A stretch of DNA of 64,000 nt from Oryza sativa Japonica Group. Lineage: Eukaryota > Streptophyta > Magnoliopsida > Poales > Poaceae. The position numbers were made by a program, and so were the translations under genes. Positions within the stretch are counted from its first letter, which is position 1. Every line of letters starts with the position of its first letter. A model generated the notes under the pieces. That model made no database searches, was not told the origin of the DNA, and was given only the letters and a program-made list of their open reading frames with translations. Positions 1 through 11,825 of the stretch are shown here, piece by piece. The stretch is taken from positions 5,676,501-5,740,500 of the forward strand of contig NC_089042.1 in the NCBI RefSeq assembly GCF_034140825.1. Direction: 5' to 3'.

Positions 1-69
1 TTTGTCAATGCACATATCTTTTGATTTATTTGGGTCACTGAATCATTTGGTATCTATGGAAATGTGCAG

Positions 70-548
70 CTGCTTCTGAGGAGGGAATTGGAAAATTTCC
101 CCATGTTCATTAACCTGAATACTCTGTCCCTTGGTGAATGGTGTATGGTTCCTGACTTCAGTGCTTTGTCAACCATACTTGAGAAATCACCTAATGTAGA
201 AAGGCTTTATATTCACCTTGACATGGTATGTGTACTCACATGCTTGAAAAAAAGTTTGCTTGGAGTGTTTAAGTATGTTATTGATCCCTTAAATCATTGT
301 TTTAGGTCCACAGAGGAAGAGGGGACATCGATCCAAGTGGAGGATCATTTGCTTGCAACAACCTGAAGAAGGTTAAGATCACATGTTGTGAAGATGATGT
401 AATGGTCCATAAGCTGGCGGAATTCCTCGAAGCTAACGGCCTACAGCGTCAGAGGATTTTTGTTCGTCGCACATCCAGAACTCGTAGAGACTCCAGGGCG
501 AAACAGAAAGAGCAAGAGGATCATTTGAGGCTCGCAAAGAAGTGGTGA
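70..548 (+). CDS. F-box/LRR family gene, 3' end only (partial)
   Basis: This is the last part of an F-box/LRR gene whose first exon lies left of the window. Two exons are visible. Exon 70-225 (52 codons) follows a GTGCAG acceptor and encodes the family block with LSLGEWCM and SPNVERLY. Exon 306-548 encodes the FBD-like segment (GGSFACNNLKKVKI, then VHKLAEFLEANGL and IFVRRTSR) and runs to a TGA at 546-548. The intron between them is 226-305 (GTATGT...TTTTAG). In the other copies the FBD-like exon is cut after 190 nt and spliced to a small last exon. Here it reads through into a basic tail rich in Arg, Lys and Glu, so the C-terminus differs. Family knowledge: F-box proteins of this type are substrate receptors of SCF ubiquitin ligases. 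The substrate is unknown. Confidence 0.8.
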
Positions 549-864
549 ACGGTGTGAAATAGTAGAAGCCTGGAGTGAGGGAAAGGTGCCTAAAATGCCG
601 AAAGCCGGTGCGGGCGTTGAGGAATCCAGTGCTGAGTTTACATTGCAGTTAACACTAGGATTGTCTACTGGATGTGTATATGCATCAGTTTTAGTACAGG
701 TACCTGGGTATGTGCAAGACTTTGCATTCGTTGGTGTTGCATGAAAATAGATGGCTGATCAGAATGTTTAGAGACTTGGAGTCCTGTGAATTGCTATATC
801 ATGTTTGAGTAGGAGCAATTCCCGCTGAATATATCTGGTTTTGTGATTGATTGTCTGGCCTTCG

Positions 865-1365
865 TGTTAGGGTTGTCTATTGGATCACCTAGGTTTAGAT
901 CTAGTCGGGTGGTTCTATTTGCAATGGATGAACAACAATAGATGAATGAACAAAGAGGGAGTGAGAGGATTTAGGGTTGTGACCAGTCGTTGTTGAGGAA
1001 GAGGAAGTCCGGCCGGCCATCGTCGTTGTCGTCGCGGGCTTGACGTGGACGGCGGCGATGATGTGCTCGGTTCCGATGGCGGTGATGCGGTTGCAGCAGT
1101 GACGGTGTCGACGACGAGGCGTGGCGCGGCGGTGGACTTCCCGTCACTGGCTGCGCCCCCTCGATCGGTTAGGGTTTATGGGGTGGAGTGGCGGCGGCGA
1201 CGAACCTCGTTCCTTGTAACGTTATCCCGTCCCGTCCTCCACCCCTCTTTATATGGCACAGTGTGACGGGGGCCCACCAGCGATTGGGCTGGGCGCCCCC
1301 GATCAGGGCGCGGGTCAAGGCCCCCTTGAGCCGTTGGGCTCAAGGGGAGGGAGATCCATCTAACA
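865..1365 (-). mobile_element. Solo LTR (fossil LTR retroelement)
   Basis: A 501 bp block begins TGTTAG and ends CTAACA and is flanked on both sides by the 5 bp direct repeat CTTCG (860-864 and 1366-1370). This is the signature of a solo LTR. A TATA-like CCATATAAAG on the minus strand about 110 bp from that strand's 5' end favours minus orientation. There is no internal region or coding sequence. It sits in the 3' flank of the F-box gene ending at 548. The terminal dinucleotides and target repeat are intact. Superfamily (Copia or Gypsy) cannot be told. Confidence 0.85.
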
Positions 1366-1370
1366 CTTCG

Positions 1371-2530
1371 TAGTTCTGTAATTGTGTTGATGATTGCAAC
1401 TATGTTTATACTCTTCATTTTCTCATGGTGTCAAGTCCAACAGCTGAGACATCTTGGCCACATTACTGTGCATGTCGCCTGCTCTAGTATGTTATAAACG
1501 TTATCTGGTGGCCAATACTATTTCAATGATGGTTTACATTTGGAACCATTTAATCAGGGAAGCAAGTGGTGTGGACAAACTTTTTTTTTTCCACTTATCA
1601 CAAATTTATTTTATTTTTTTCAAATTGTATACTAGTAGTTGGAAATAAACTATAAAATAGGTTTTTATACGGGTAGCGGGATTATCTACTTACATCACTA
1701 ATTTGAATGCTATCCTATACAGGAAATATATGCTTCCATGTACTCTCTTCCTGCTATTCCTATATTAAATAAATAGGTTGGTGTTAGAACACACGAATTA
1801 GGTTGAGTATATATTTAATTCTAAGGAAATTTCTCCGTTCAGTTCGAGCTCATGTTTACTTTCCTTCGAAAAGTACATGAAAAGACAAAAACCTAGGAAG
1901 AATTTCTATGAAAATTCCTAGCGTATTCCTCCATTTAAAAAAAGAAAGGTGAAAACCCATAATTCTCCATTTCTTCAATTTCCTTTGAAATTTCTACCAA
2001 ATAGGCTTTTATTTATTGCAATTCTTTACTTATTATCTACCGGATTGGCCCAACACATCACCATACAAAAAAGGAAAATCAATCTTACTAGAGTTTCTAT
2101 TTAGAGTTAAGTCAATTCTCTCGTAAAAATTGTCTGGCATTTTTTTCATGCTCTACATCAAGTTGTTCGGACCGTTTCACACCTTCGGTTAAAAACCCTA
2201 GTCCATAAACCCTAGTCTTTTGTCTCCCCTTCCCCTCCTTCCACCTATCACCGCCACACTTCCTCCCTGCCATCCTCCATTTCTTCCTCTCGAAAAAGAC
2301 CTTGCTACCTCATGCCCATCTCTAGTGGCTCATGCTGCTAGATACGCTAGTACTTCCTAAGGCTACTTGGTTTTACCGCAACCGCCTAGACACATCGCGT
2401 ACTATCTCTAGGCCTGAGCGTTTAGTAACTTATTCTGGTGACCATCGCTACCAAATTATTGTTGCTGTCACCGGAGAAGATGGCCGAAGTATAAATCTTG
2501 AAAAGAAAAGTTCATGTGATACCCGTAAAC
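1371..2530. other. Intergenic, no gene recognised
   Basis: Mostly AT-rich sequence with a small hairpin near 1892-1921. A pyrimidine-rich stretch around 2160-2290 resembles a plant 5' leader, and a 69-codon open frame follows at 2332-2541, but it matches no family I know and has no paralogue in the window. I see no supportable gene. Confidence 0.5.
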
Positions 2531-2536
2531 GGTTCT

Positions 2537-2940
2537 GCTAGCTAACTATCGACAGAAAACTGTCAAATTTTTTGGCCGTTGATTCTGCGCTAAGATTTGT
2601 GCTTAGATATTTTGCTACCGGATCTAAACCCTATTTTCACAAGCTAATCCCATCATCGCATGTTTATGGCAGATTTGTTCAAGTTACATAGTTACACTCT
2701 AGTTACATGCTAGTTACATTGTAGTTACGCTATAATTACATTGTAGCTATAGTGTAACTACACTATAACTACATTATTATCTCTATATAAATTAGATATA
2801 AAGTTGCATATATTATTTTAATACATATATACAAGTTATTATTATTATAGTATAGTTCTAGTGAAACTATATACTATAAGTTAGATTTGAAAGTTTTCTC
2901 TGAAAAAACACTCACAGTTTTTTAGCTTTTTAGCTAGTCT
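2537..2940. repeat. AT-rich element with TAGTTACA-type short repeats
   Basis: Between about 2680 and 2780 the motif TAGTTACA and its inverse TGTAACTA recur every 10-13 bp. The block is bracketed by imperfect inverted copies of GCTAGCTAA / TTAGCTAGT near 2538 and 2928. It may be a small MITE. No target duplication was found. Confidence 0.4.
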
Positions 2941-3275
2941 CATAATAAATCTGTTTGTTTTATCGTGGGAGTAAAACATCGGAATCTGGAGGAAATTCCT
3001 TGGGTGGGTAGAGAGTAGAGACTAGAGAGTCCCATTTCGGTATTCAACTATTTCTATTTTCTCCTCTCAAAAAGGGGGAAAAAAAGGATCAACCACTACG
3101 CCTTCGTCTTCAACCTCCCGTTGCTCTGAAGGATCACGAGATTCCTCGCCATCGCAGCTGATCTCTCCGTAAGTTTCCATTCCCCTTCTCCAGGTTTGGT
3201 TGCTTCTTGCAAGGATTCGTCGCGAACTTTTCTTCTTCTTTTTCTTTTTTTGTTCTGATCTCGAGTTGCGTTTCC

Positions 3276-6063
3276 ATGGCTGTCGTGTCCCGTGCAGGCC
3301 AGGTGTTCGACGAAATGTCGCTGGAAGAAACCAACCCGGCGGTGGTGGAGGAGGAGGAAGGGAAGCCCGGCAGCGCGGAGGAGGATGCCGTCGCTTACGG
3401 TGAAGTCCAGGTGTTCGACGAAATGCCGCTGAACGAAACCGACCCGCCGGCGGCGGCGGAGGAGGAGGGGGAGCCCGGCATCGCGGAGGAGGACGCCGTC
3501 GCTTCGGGCGAAGACCGCCTCAGCGAGATGCCGGACATGGTGCTGCACCACGTCATGTCGTTCCTCAAGGCGTGGGAGGCGGCGCGCACCTGCGTGCTCT
3601 CGCGGCGGTGGCGCCACCTCTGGGCCTCCGCGCCCTGCGTCGACATCCTCCTGACGAGCGACCGCCAGCCGCCGCCGATGAACAGGCGCATGCGCCACCA
3701 CCGGGCCTCCGCGCCCTGCCCCTGCGCCGACGTCCTCTGGACGCGCGACCGCAATGCGCCGAGTGACACGCGCAGGTTCGTGAACCGGCTGCTGCTCGCT
3801 CGCGACGAGCTCGCGCCGGTGGACACGCTCCGGCTGCGCTCTGCTCACGTGGATGGTTTCGGGGACAAGTTTAAGAATGTCGATGTCGAGAAGTGGATTA
3901 GTGAAGCTATCAAGAGAAAAGCTCGGGTGATTCAGCTTGAAGATCATTATGGGATGTTCGTTGTATTTGCTCACCAGGTCTTCGCTTCCAACCATCTCAA
4001 AATCTTGAAACTGTCGTACGCCGAGCTGGATGACGATGTTTTCAGGGGATTCTCCTCTCGATGCCCTTCTTTGGAAGAACTGGAGCTCAAGAAATGCGTG
4101 GTAAGTGCCCGTGAGATTTCATCAGTCACTCTGAAGAGTTTGATCATGGTTGAATGCAAGTTCACTATGAATCTCTCTGTTGGTGCTCCAAACCTCGTGT
4201 TTTTACAATGCATCACACCAATGAAATGGGTTCCCGTGCTCAAGGACTCTGGGTCGCTGGTCACAGGAAGTATCATGATTGATGACTCGCTACTTATTGG
4301 TGATTCTAAAAAAGGACATGAGGTGGATGGTTTCTCTTCTGATTATTCTTATGGTGGCTCTTCTGAAGATTATTTTGATGACCTTTCCAGTGACATCAGT
4401 GATGACTATGACTATAACTATGAAAATGATATCAATAGTGATGCTGATACATATGAGTACAATGAGATTGTGAATGAATATAAATTTGAGCAGTATAAAG
4501 ACCATGATGATGGAGGTGATTGCAGTATGGGTGGTAAATATCATGGCTCCAGTTCTAACAATGGGTTCAATGATGATAAAACTTTGGGTGGACAAAATGT
4601 TCTTCACAGCCTTTCAAATGCTAGAAGTTTGGAGCTGTTAGCTCATTCAGGAGAGGTACCTCCCTTAACTTCTACTAATATTCTTGTATAATCCATACTT
4701 TCGCTTTCACTAATGTGCAGCAGGGACTCATCACTCATGGTGCAAAATATAGCATTGGAATGCATTTTTTTTTGGTTGGTTATAGTGTGCACTTCTTTCA
4801 ATTATATGCAGTGTGTTCAAATTTAGGAAGATTGATCTGCTTTACTACTATTGACTAGAATGGCATGCTTTAGGTTCTTGCTGTCATGGTAGATGGGGGC
4901 ATTTCCTTTTTCCCCCCTTACTAGTGGAATGATTCTGCTAATGATTTCTTTTAGATATCTTCAAGAGTTCGCACTTTTCACTAAAAAGGAGTTCCCTCCA
5001 GCATTGAAACTTATGGACGCTGCAAACATTTAGTTGCATACAAACAACTCCCTATGTTGAGCAAACAATTTGTTTATATGTATCCTATAATCCTAAGACC
5101 AGTCCTAGGAATATATGCAATTTCATTAGCAAAAAAGGAAAAAATGGCACTGCATACCTGAATATACTTTTATCCTGCAACTCGTTATTCACTGTCACGT
5201 ACAATGTAGGTGGTTCTGAGCAGGGAATCAAGAAGTTGTCCAACTTTTAGCAACCTGAAGACTTTGTCCCTTGGTGAGTGGTGTATCAGTATGGTCGCTG
5301 ACTTCGACATATTGATTCTCTTCCTCCAGAATTCACCTAATTTGGAGAAGCTTTTTCTTCAACTTGAAATGGTACAAGATCAACTAATGTTTCTCAATGA
5401 TTTGCAATTCAATATGTAAGTTTCAGCATTTGGTAGTAGTTAACTAATTTGGCTTTTTTTTGCCTGCTAAAAGAGTTACAACATCCAAAAGGAATTGGAA
5501 AAAGGTATCAAACCAAAAGGAGGATCGTTTGCCTGTAAACGCCTTAGTACGGTGAAGATCAGATGCACCAAGGATGATCTTAGAGTCCATATGCTGGCAC
5601 AGTTGTTCAATTCTAATGGCTTGTCCTTAGAGAAGATTTTCGTCCGTCGAAGTGGGAGCTTCCGTAAGTATTATTGTTCATATATTTGCTTCCTTTTTTT
5701 AATTCTTTTTGTTGTACAAATGTTATAACATTTCATCAAAAGATATGCTGATCAAGAGGCATGCTATCACGTGATAGAAACATGAACAATCAAATGGAAA
5801 AAGTTCAACTATTTAACTTCTTTTTTTTTTTGAACTACTCCTGTTTTTTATATTTGATGTTGGTTAGTTCATTCATCTAAAAGACAACGGAGGTAGTGTT
5901 AACTTCTTTTACACTAAAACTTTTGCCAGCAATATTTTCTCTGTTGCTTTGGCTTGAATATTGTTCTGTACACTTTCCACCTTATAACTTTACGATGTTT
6001 GTGCTAGGCCTTCGCAACTCCAAACTTAACAGAGAATTAAATTGCCCGTGGCGGATGTCGTGA
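3276..6063 (+). CDS. F-box/LRR protein with FBD-like C-terminus (595 aa)
   Basis: Predicted exons are 3276-4655, 5210-5371, 5474-5663 and 6008-6063, all GT-AG with consistent phase, giving 595 residues. The start aligns with MSGR..AGHVFDEM of the paralogues, here MAVVSRAGQVFDEM. The F-box lies at about residues 78-122 (DRLSEMPDMVLHHVMSFL, then CVLSRRWRHLWASAPC). LRR-like segments follow (HLKILKLSYAEL, SLEELELKKC), then an Asp/Ser/Tyr-rich acidic linker with TYEYNEI and the FBD-like block VKIRCTKDDLRVHMLAQLF. Two in-frame tandem duplications are visible in exon 1: a 108 bp unit (GTGTTCGACGAAATG at 3303 and 3411) and an 81 bp unit (GCGCCACC at 3611 and 3692). The last exon is short and ends CPWRMS. 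Likely an SCF substrate receptor; substrate unknown. A polypyrimidine leader (3180-3270) precedes the ATG. Confidence 0.82.
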
Positions 6064-6079
6064 CTGGTCGCTGTGAAAC

Positions 6080-6178
6080 CCAGACCTTCAAAATATTCAA
6101 GATCGATGCTCTAAGGATGATGTAAGAGACTCAATAATCCATATGCTGGCGAAAATTGTTCAGGGCTTTTGATATACC
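6080..6178 (+). pseudogene. Relic of a duplicated FBD-like exon
   Basis: Just after the stop at 6063 the sequence resembles the 190 nt FBD-like exon of the paralogues. It contains GATGCTCTAAGGATGATGTA, then CCATATGCTGGC and TTGTTCAGGGC, but without an open frame. It is probably a leftover of an unequal exchange that gave this gene its last exon. Confidence 0.6.
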
Positions 6179-6383
6179 CCTTCAGAATATTTACCATTCA
6201 TGTCCATTTGAATTGGAGTTATTCATGTCCAGTTGAAGCCACTGTCATCTTAGTTTACCTTGCTACCAGTATAGTTCGAATTTACAGTTACAGCAGACGT
6301 CGTGTGCTACGGTTTAAAGCAAATGTTCTGGGCATATTGTTCTAAACTCGTTACTTTTTGCTTTGGGATTAAATGGATTATGA

Positions 6384-6595
6384 GAGCAAGTTTAATAGTA
6401 CTGCTCACTACTAGCTCCGATTCATCTATAGTCAATCTAATAGCCAATTTATACAATAGTTGCTTACTATACTATTAATATATGGTCCTACCTGTCAGCT
6501 GCCTATAGATCTGTAGCCCGCTGCTCTTCCTTCTCATCTTTTATCTTATTAAAATATGTTTACAGCTGGCTAATAGTCTGCTATTGTACCTGCTC
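6384..6595. mobile_element. MITE with GAGCAAGTTTAATA termini
   Basis: A 212 bp element. The left end GAGCAAGTTTAATA and the inverse of the right end, GAGCAGGTACAATA, form terminal inverted repeats. TGA flanks both sides (6381-6383 and 6596-6598). It is non-coding. The superfamily is not assigned. Confidence 0.65.
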
Positions 6596-7087
6596 TGAAC
6601 TGTTGCCCATTGGTCTTATTTCCTCTGTATTGGAAAGAGTGCATGTGCATAGTACTAGAATGCTATATTCTTTTGTTTTCTAAAAAAACTGCGAGGCTAT
6701 ATTGTTTTCAGTTTCAACGAGAAGTCAAGATTCAAACTATTTCCTGTTCTCCATGTCACGAAAATCTATGTAAAATTCTAGAGTCCGTTTGGTTGGAGAG
6801 AGTGATTGGGAATTTAGAGGGATGAGGTTATTAATTATTTTATTTGGTGGGGAACATGGGAGTTTGGGTGGGACGGGGGATGGGAATTGAGAAAGGAACT
6901 CCATCCTTTTTCAATACTTGAGTAGGGATGGTAATTGAGAGTGAATTCATCCTTTATTTTGTCTAAACAAATCTTAACCATCAATATCAATTTTCATTTA
7001 AGATCTAATCTCCAACTAAACTCCATATCAATTCCCACCACCTCTACCAAACAAGAGATTGGGACTAAAAATCAAATCCTCATGTTA

Positions 7088-7234
7088 TGGTGTGTTTAGT
7101 TCACGTCAAAATTGGAAGTTTGATTGAAATTGGAACGATGTGACGGGAAAGTTGGAAGTTTGTGTGTGTATGAAAGTTTTGATGTGATGGAAAAGTTGGA
7201 AATTTGAAGAAAAAGTTGGGAACTAAACCAGGCC
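7088..7234. mobile_element. Tourist-like MITE, copy 1
   Basis: A 147 bp element with a TGTTTAGTTC-type left end and GAACTAAACC-type right end, flanked by TTA (7085-7087 and 7235-7237). The 3 bp TWA target fits PIF/Harbinger-type MITEs. Related copies lie at 17949-18094 and 30051-30187. Confidence 0.75.
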
Positions 7235-7348
7235 TTAATCACACCATTAATTCTCTAGTCTAAACCTCCAATCCTCTTCACTTGTATCAAACATGAAGCT
7301 ACATTTTGAATGAGGCCTCGTTTGAATGGAAATTTGAAAAGAATTTCC

Positions 7349-7385
7349 GGCCCATATAAGTGGGTGGGCCAGGACTTCAGCCCAT
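7349..7385 (+). promoter_or_regulatory. Promoter block with site II-like GGCCCA/TGGGCC motifs
   Basis: GGCCCA, TGGGCC and GCCCA lie within 37 bp, about 350 bp upstream of the ATG at 7716. The same trio with similar spacing occurs at 13811-13856 before the paralogue at 14163. TGGGCC/T site II motifs are known plant promoter elements of growth-related genes. Function here is inferred from conservation between the two promoters. Confidence 0.5.
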
Positions 7386-7715
7386 CCAAATGTGGCGTTG
7401 TAGCCTCCGTGTACTAGCACGGAGTAATTGCCGCCCACCGCCCGCGTCTGCTCAGCTGGTTTAAATTTGAATCCGGCGAGCAAACCAATAACTCTTCCCT
7501 CTTCAGTCTTCGCTCAGACTCCTCGCCATTTGAGCCATCTTCCGTTGAGACGTGTAAGCTCGAATCTTTCATCTTCCCATCTGATTTCGCCAAGTTGTTT
7601 CTACAAAGATTTGCTTGCGATTTCTTTTGTCTTGGCAGATTCGAATCCGGGAACGGAGGTTGGAGGTTACTGAGAACCAGTTCGACGAGGAGGCGCGCGC
7701 AGCCTGTTCGGCGGA

Positions 7716-10219
7716 ATGCTCGGGAGGAACGCCATGCTCGGGCCGCCGCGCCGTGGCGAGGGGGAGACGTCCCGGCGTGGAGAGGGAAGCGAAGGCGACG
7801 GCAATGGCGAGGGCGACGCGGTTGACCGGCTCAGCGCCCTCTCGGACGGGGTGCTGCACCACATCATGTCGTTCCTCAAGGCCTGGGAGGTGGTGCGCAC
7901 CTGCGTGCTCTCGCGTCGCTGGCGCCACACCTGGGCGTCCGCGCCCTGCATCGACCTCCGCGTCCGGTACAATGACGTTGACAGCGAGCCGCCGGAGGAG
8001 CTGCGCGATTTCGTGAACCGCCTCTTCCGCCGTAGGGAGGCGTCAGCGCCGGTGGACACGCTCCGCCTGCAGTCCAGCGACCCGGACGAGTTGTTTGACA
8101 ACGACGATGCCAACGCGTGGATCCGGACTGCCATCAACCGCAATGCTCGATTCATTCATCTCACTGGACACCGTACAGAGATCGGGGTGTTAAAGCACAG
8201 GGCCTTGGTCTCTACCCACCTCAAGATCTTGAAGCTGTCCTATGTCCTGATCGATGACAAGATCCTCAAGCAGCTTTCTTCAGGGTGCAAATCTTTGGAA
8301 GAACTGGATCTTAAGGACTGCGCGATGACCGGCCATGAGATCTCATCTGCTTCTTTGAAGATTTTGAAGATGGATAAGTGCAAGATTAATGTGGACTTAT
8401 CAATCACTGCTCCAAACCTCGTATTGCTGAATCTGATCACACCTTACATCCAAGTTCCATCGTTCAAGAACTTGGAGTCGCTGGTGTCATGCTCTGTCAT
8501 ACTTGATGACTTTTTCTTGGGTGATGCTTATGAACACAGTAGTGATGAAGATGATATTGATGAAACCACTGATGAAGATGATATTGATGATCAGAAGAAG
8601 ACTTACAAGACAGGGTATGGATTTGGTTTCCCTCAAAAAGGATATGGGCTTGCTGGTAACAAGGATGATTATGGCTATGGTAGTGATATTGAGAGTGATG
8701 ACAATACCTATGAATATAGTGAGATTGCAAAAGAGTATGGAGATCAGCAGTATGCCCAGAATTCCAGTACCATTGTTCAGGGAGTTGGGACAAGTCAGCA
8801 GACTAAAACTATTTCTGGTGGCCATAATTTTCTTCACGGCCTTTCAAATGCTAGAAGTTTGGAGCTGTTAGCTGGTGCTGGAGAGGTATGCAATCACCAT
8901 TTCAACATGCTGAAGAAACAGTTTTTCTTTTACCACTCACCTGGTCTCTGGGTGTCCAGTTAGCACATCTGATACTTCTGCACTGCAGTATCAATTAACA
9001 ATAGCTACTAGTGGAGGCATTCTGGGTTTCCCATCATCTGTCTTAGGCATTCAATATACTATTAAAACCCTCAAGTTTGCAGCTTTGGGAAAGTATTGTT
9101 CTTATCTTTTGAAATAGCTTGCTGTTTTTTGTTGTCACAATAATTTATCTTTTGACATTAGTTAAGATTCCCATAGAAATTCCCATCTGTACAATTTTGT
9201 TCAAGAAAATACACTTTGTAGGAGTAGGTGATAATCTGCTCACAATATATCACTAAGTTATTGTTTTTATTCTCAATGTATTGAATATCACTTGTATGCA
9301 TGATGTGAAGTTGATTCAGTATTTCAATTACCATAGTTCATTGCTGAAAAATCACTTTTGTGCCCAATATGAAGGTGGTTCTTTCTAGGGAGTTGAAAAG
9401 CTGCCCAATTTTTAGCAACTTGAAGACCTTGTCCCTTGGTGAATGGTGTATGGCTGCTGAATTCGATACATTAATCTTCTTGCTACAGCGTTCACCTAAT
9501 TTGCAGAGGCTTTTCCTTAAACTTAAATTGGTAAGTTACCTAACGCTTATAAAGAGGTATGAATATGTATGATAGTTTAATAAATTCCATTGTTCTGCAA
9601 AAAGAACTTCAATACTAGGAAGCCGTTGGAGAGCGGTGCTAAACCTATGGGAAGATCATTTACTTGTAAAGACCTGCAAATGGTGAAGATCAGATGCTCT
9701 AAGGATGATGTAAGAGTGCACACACTGGCATGTTTGTTCAGAGCGAACGGTATTCCCATTGAGAAGATTTATGTCCGTCGGACTGGGAGTTCTTGTAAGT
9801 TAGATGGTTTCTTCATGTCATTTTGTATTTTTTTTTGCACTATCAGTGCTAAATTACCCATGTCTTTGCTGTTTAGTTCAAGCATGTGCTAAATTATGCT
9901 CGTCTATGCTGTTTTTTTTTTAAAGATGTTCTATACATATTGCCATGTTCCCAATAGGCTTGATATCTTACCAGGCTTTTCTGTTAAAACACCCTAAGGC
10001 TATCCTGTTCAATTAAACATTGTGTTTTTGGGCATGATCTTAATGTGTGTACTTACCCGCTTTCTGATATTTCTACCAGACCTCCGTGGCGAGAAGTTTA
10101 TGAGAGACCTAGGCAAACATGAACTGGAGTTCTGGGGGTCAGATTCAGAGTTCTGTGGTCCAAATTCCGAGTTCTGTGGTTCAGATTCAGAGTTTGAGGA
10201 TTCAGATATGGAGTTCTGA
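7716..10219 (+). CDS. F-box/LRR protein with acidic linker and EF-repeat tail (551 aa)
   Basis: Exons 7716-8885, 9375-9530, 9605-9794 and 10080-10219 give 551 residues. An in-frame TGA lies 45 nt upstream of the ATG with no other ATG between, which fixes the start unless a 5' exon adds to it. The F-box is at about residues 36-80 (DRLSALSDGVLHHIMSFL, CVLSRRWRHTWASAPC). Then come LRR-type strands (HLKILKLSYVLI, SLEELDLKDC, LKILKMDKC), an acidic linker rich in Asp, Tyr and Gly with TYEYSEIAKEY, and the FBD-like block VKIRCSKDDVRVHTLACLF. The last exon encodes short repeats ending in EF (SEFCG and similar). The leader likely contains an intron with donor GTGTAAGCTC near 7549. Closest relative in the window is the gene at 14163. 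Probable SCF substrate receptor, substrate unknown. Confidence 0.85.
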
Positions 10220-11110
10220 TGCAACATTGGACTAGCTATCGTTTATCATATCTTCTACTCATATTATTAGTTATTATCTTTGGATTGCAACCATCTCTAA
10301 TTAATGTACTACTTAGAAAATGCTCTGACGGCAAGAACCCATTAAGTACCGAGTTGCAGGGCCGTGACAGATGTTGTTATGTGTCTTTTGCGTAATAGGG
10401 AACTATGTATGGCTATCCAAATACTGAAATGCTCTTATCCAGTGCAATGAGTTAACAGTGAAAATGTTTTGAAGTTTTTTTTTTATATATATATACTATA
10501 AACGTGCATGAATGCTCTTTGCTTGAATGTCTCAATGGATTACATGCACCTTTGCTGCATAATATGCACTATTTTGTGCCTGAGACCCGCTTTTTTGAAG
10601 ATTTACCATTCATGTCTATTTCCTATTGGAATGGAGTCATGTAGTAATAATGTCCAGTCGAAGCCACTGTCATCTTTACCTCTATTTGCTCCTTTGCACC
10701 CATATCAGCTTTACCTGTAGCATATACTATTATTTGAATTTTACAGTTCAGTAGACGTCGAACGTGGTGCACTACAGGTTAAAGCAATGTTCTGGCCTTC
10801 TGGGTGTTGTTAACTCAGAAAATTCCATTTAACTAATGTTTCTGCTGTCACCTTTTATTGTAAACTGATGAGTTAATGTTTGCCTGAGATTAAATAGGTG
10901 ATTTCAATGTCTATTCTGAACTCGTTTTGATCTTATTTCGTGTGTATTAGAAAACGTATTCAATTTTCTAATGGATTGTTAGTTGTTACAACAGTAGATC
11001 CAAAAATGCAATATTTGTTCATCCCATGAACAATAGCTTATACTGCAATGGGATATTATTTTTAGTTCCAACGAAATAAAACTCTCTCCTGTTATAAATT
11101 TCATATTTAA
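10220..11110. other. 3' flank duplicated among the F-box genes
   Basis: No gene is seen. Sequence after the stop resembles the flank after the gene ending at 17114 (for example GAAATGCTCTTATCCAGTG in both). The stretch about 10600-10810 matches 6200-6330 after the gene ending at 6063 (GAAGCCACTGTCATCTT, then CAGTAGACGTCG-like sequence). The duplicated unit therefore includes the 3' flank. Confidence 0.6.
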
Positions 11111-11145
11111 CTAGAAAAAATGCATGTGCTTTGCTACGGGAAAAA
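11111..11145 (-). mobile_element. Helitron-like 3' terminus
   Basis: On the minus strand a CCCGTAGCAAAGCAC hairpin-like block is followed by a T-rich stretch and CTAG before T. This is the same terminus seen in the Helitrons at 13122, 22581, 23877 and 25395. The other end was not found, so only the terminus is listed. Confidence 0.5.
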
Positions 11146-11276
11146 AAACTCATTTATGACTCTGATTGTGTATTACTCACTTCATCCAAAAGTCTTACGT
11201 GTAACTTTTTTGTCACCAGGACTAAGCAGAAATTAACTCATCTCTCATGTAACAAAGATCAAATGTTTAATAAGAA

Positions 11277-11350
11277 ACACTGTTTTCCAAGCATGTGGGA
11301 GAGCGCCAAGCCAACACTGTTTTCCAAGCATGTGGGAGAGCGCCAAGCCA
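11277..11350. repeat. Perfect 37 bp tandem duplication
   Basis: Two adjacent identical 37 bp units (11277-11313 and 11314-11350), each containing CAAGCATGTGGGAGAGCG. No gene covers it. Confidence 0.9.
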
Positions 11351-11825
11351 CCAACCAGTAAACTGATTATAAATGTCTATACTATGAAATGGGAATTTAT
11401 GATCAGTTTTATAACTAGGCTTATAATTATGTTTATATTTGAATATTTTTAAAAATAAAATCTTACGGTAGTTTTTCAGCGATTCTTATCTATGAGCCGA
11501 CGTGGCATTGCTGACAATTTTGTAGGCAACGGCGTCAATGGAGTCCGTACCAATATGGTTTTCATGTATGGAACGGTCTGTTATTGCACTGGACATAAAC
11601 AAAAATCGGAAAGTGTGTGTATCATTTCCTATGTATTAAAGAATATATTTCTGTTGGTAAATAATTTTATGAATTTGCACATAGCATCTACTGTCCACTA
11701 AAACCACATACATTCTATTGTAATGCAAGTAATTTTAATGCACAAAAATACCCTTTGTGTATAAAAAAATAGTATTCACTCATCTGAACATGTTAATTAG
11801 TCTGGGCTCCTCAAGGAGAGATAAT

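Noticed and set aside
1045-1418. Overlapping open frames in GC-rich sequence
   Set aside because: They lie wholly or mostly within the solo LTR at 865-1365, overlap on both strands and match no family.
8487-8871. Antisense and +1 frames over the acidic linkers of the F-box genes
   Set aside because: GAT/TAT-rich repeats give open frames in several phases (Ile/Met-rich products); only the sense frame fits the family.
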